A DNA stretch of 5,641 nucleotides from Sphingomonadaceae bacterium (GTDB lineage: Bacteria > Pseudomonadota > Alphaproteobacteria > Sphingomonadales > Sphingomonadaceae): assembly GCA_019454625.1 (NCBI GenBank), contig JACFNY010000117.1, forward strand, positions 1-5,641, given 5' to 3'. Under the pieces are notes generated by a model. The model had not been told where the DNA came from. It saw nothing but the letters and a program-made list of their open reading frames with translations, and did no database searches. Below, piece after piece: positions 5,027 to 5,641 of this stretch (the first letter of the stretch is position 1; every line of letters starts with the position of its first letter). Both the position numbers and the translations under genes were made by a program.

Positions 5027-5410
5027 ATGCGCGGATTGACACTCATCCCGGCGTTGATGCTCTTTGCGGCGGGCTGTTCCAATCCACTTTGCACGACTGA
5101 AACTGTAGTTTCACTACCGTCACCGGGTGGAGGACATCGGGCCGTACTCTTTATGCGTGAATGCGGGGCAACGACCGACTTCACCACGCAAGTATCCATC
5201 GATCCAGGCTTCGTCCGAGGTATTGGCAACGCCTTTGTGGCGGATGCTTACAATGGAGGCACATGTGGACACTGGGGTGGACCGTGGGCCGAGCTGAAAT
5301 GGATCGGACCGGAGGACTTGCTTGTCAGCTACGATGAGCAGGCTCGTGTATTTACGAACAACAATATCGTCCACGGTGTCCGCATTTCCTATCAGCCTGT
5401 TCGCCGTTAA
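5027..5410 (+). CDS. Small predicted lipoprotein of unknown function
   Basis: The 127-residue product begins MRGLTLIPALMLFAAGC: a short basic start, a hydrophobic core and a lipobox-like AAGC with Cys17 as the probable lipidated residue, so it is likely anchored in the periplasm or outer membrane. The mature part has a compact beta-rich look, with VVSLPSPGGGHRAVLFMRECGATTDFTTQVSI split across residues 27-58. The S-P-x-G...R-x-C-G-A-T-T...T-Q-V-S pattern recalls a family of short hypothetical secreted proteins in Gram-negative bacteria. Three more cysteines (22, 46, 80) could form a disulfide. The last part ends with an LLVSY strand (98-102) and a Tyr-containing tail. An in-frame GTG at 5000 is an alternative start, but the ATG gives the better signal peptide; neither has a clear Shine-Dalgarno. 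Its GC is visibly lower than that of korAB and codon choice is less G/C-biased, which suggests transfer or a recent, weakly expressed gene. Function is unknown. Confidence 0.75.
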   Translation: MRGLTLIPALMLFAAGCSNPLCTTETVVSLPSPGGGHRAVLFMRECGATTDFTTQVSIDPGFVRGIGNAFVADAYNGGTCGHWGGPWAELKWIGPEDLLVSYDEQARVFTNNNIVHGVRISYQPVRR

Positions 5411-5460
5411 CGGCAGGCATTGAGCAGGGAGAAGAAGCGCTTACCCTCCATCCCACCTTC

Positions 5461-5466
5461 CATAAT
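5461..5466 (+). promoter_or_regulatory. Possible -10 box ahead of the right-edge gene
   Basis: CATAAT differs from the TATAAT consensus by one base and sits 27 nt before the ATG at 5494. No good -35 hexamer is found at 16-18 nt upstream; the nearest are weak (CGCTTA). It is reported only because it stands out in a GC-rich spacer (5411-5493) with no other signal. Confidence 0.22.
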
Positions 5467-5493
5467 AGGAACACCTGTGCCTCCCTCCGGCAC

Positions 5494-5641
5494 ATGACCC
5501 GAGCCCCCGCATCCCTGCCGCCCCGCACCGCAACCCAGCGCCACGACGGCTGGACGCCGGAACGCCGCCGCGTCTTCCTCGAAAGCCTCGCCGAGTGCGG
5601 CGTCGTGCAGGATGCCTGCCGCGCCGCGGACATGAGCCCGG
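5494..5641 (+). CDS. Probable helix-turn-helix protein (N-terminus only, cut by window edge)
   Basis: Only 49 residues are visible. After a Pro/Ala-rich start, the segment GWTPERRRVFLESLAECG followed by VVQDACRAADMSP resembles the N-terminal helix-turn-helix found in many small sphingomonad proteins of the W-T-x-x-R-x-x-x-F-L-x-x-L-A-x-x-G-x-V-x-x-A-C-x-x-A-G-M-S type. That helix pair also occurs in phage terminase small subunits and similar DNA-binding proteins. The frame is open to the end, with high GC and G/C third positions like the left part of the window. There is no convincing Shine-Dalgarno before the ATG, so the start could differ. DNA binding is inferred from the pattern; the rest of the gene is outside the window. 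Confidence 0.6.
   Translation, partial: MTRAPASLPPRTATQRHDGWTPERRRVFLESLAECGVVQDACRAADMSP

Noticed and set aside
4791..5039. 82-residue frame running through the palindromic element
   Set aside because: Its only recognisable part is the spurious IPAKAGIH translation of the repeat. It overlaps the DUF4169 gene and the start of the lipoprotein gene.
5352..5633. 93-residue minus-strand frame at the right edge
   Set aside because: It overlaps the lipoprotein end and runs opposite the helix-turn-helix gene. No motif or ribosome binding site supports it.

Overview
The window is high-GC (roughly two thirds GC by eye over most of its length, strongly biased to G/C at third codon positions). It looks like an alphaproteobacterial chromosome, probably a sphingomonad or relative. 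The reasons are a DUF4169-type small basic protein, a two-subunit 2-oxoacid:ferredoxin oxidoreductase of the KorAB type, an extragenic palindrome of the 'PAKAGIH' class, and a PEP-CTERM surface protein. The genus is inference.

Layout. Bases 1-549 (minus strand) hold the N-terminal 183 residues of an HSL-family alpha/beta hydrolase that runs off the left edge. Bases 550-768 are a divergent promoter region: a possible sigma-70 promoter for the hydrolase, a long imperfect palindrome (671-705), and a near-consensus sigma-54 -24/-12 promoter (718-733) with a strong Shine-Dalgarno just before the next gene. Bases 769-1602 encode a secreted PEP-CTERM protein whose body resembles the thrombospondin C-terminal domain. 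A 15-bp stem follows (1611-1646). A further inverted repeat in the 5' leader of the next gene (1666-1721) could hide its ribosome binding site.

The core is a translationally coupled pair, korA (1724-3598, fused gamma-alpha subunit) and korB (3595-4635, thiamine diphosphate and iron-sulfur beta subunit), overlapping by ATGA. Together they should form a 2-oxoglutarate:ferredoxin oxidoreductase interconverting 2-oxoglutarate and succinyl-CoA. A 31-bp spacer with a four-run G-quadruplex motif separates korB from a 58-residue DUF4169-type gene (4667-4843).

Right of this the character changes. A 68-bp REP/MITE-like element with 19-bp imperfect inverted ends (4889-4956) borders a stretch of visibly lower GC and weaker codon bias carrying a small predicted lipoprotein (5027-5410). 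The window ends inside a high-GC gene starting at 5494 whose visible part resembles a helix-turn-helix protein.

No RNA genes, CRISPR arrays, insertion sequences or complete new multi-gene system were seen. The most notable signals are regulatory: the sigma-54 promoter and palindrome ahead of the PEP-CTERM gene, and the G-quadruplex motif in the kor operon.
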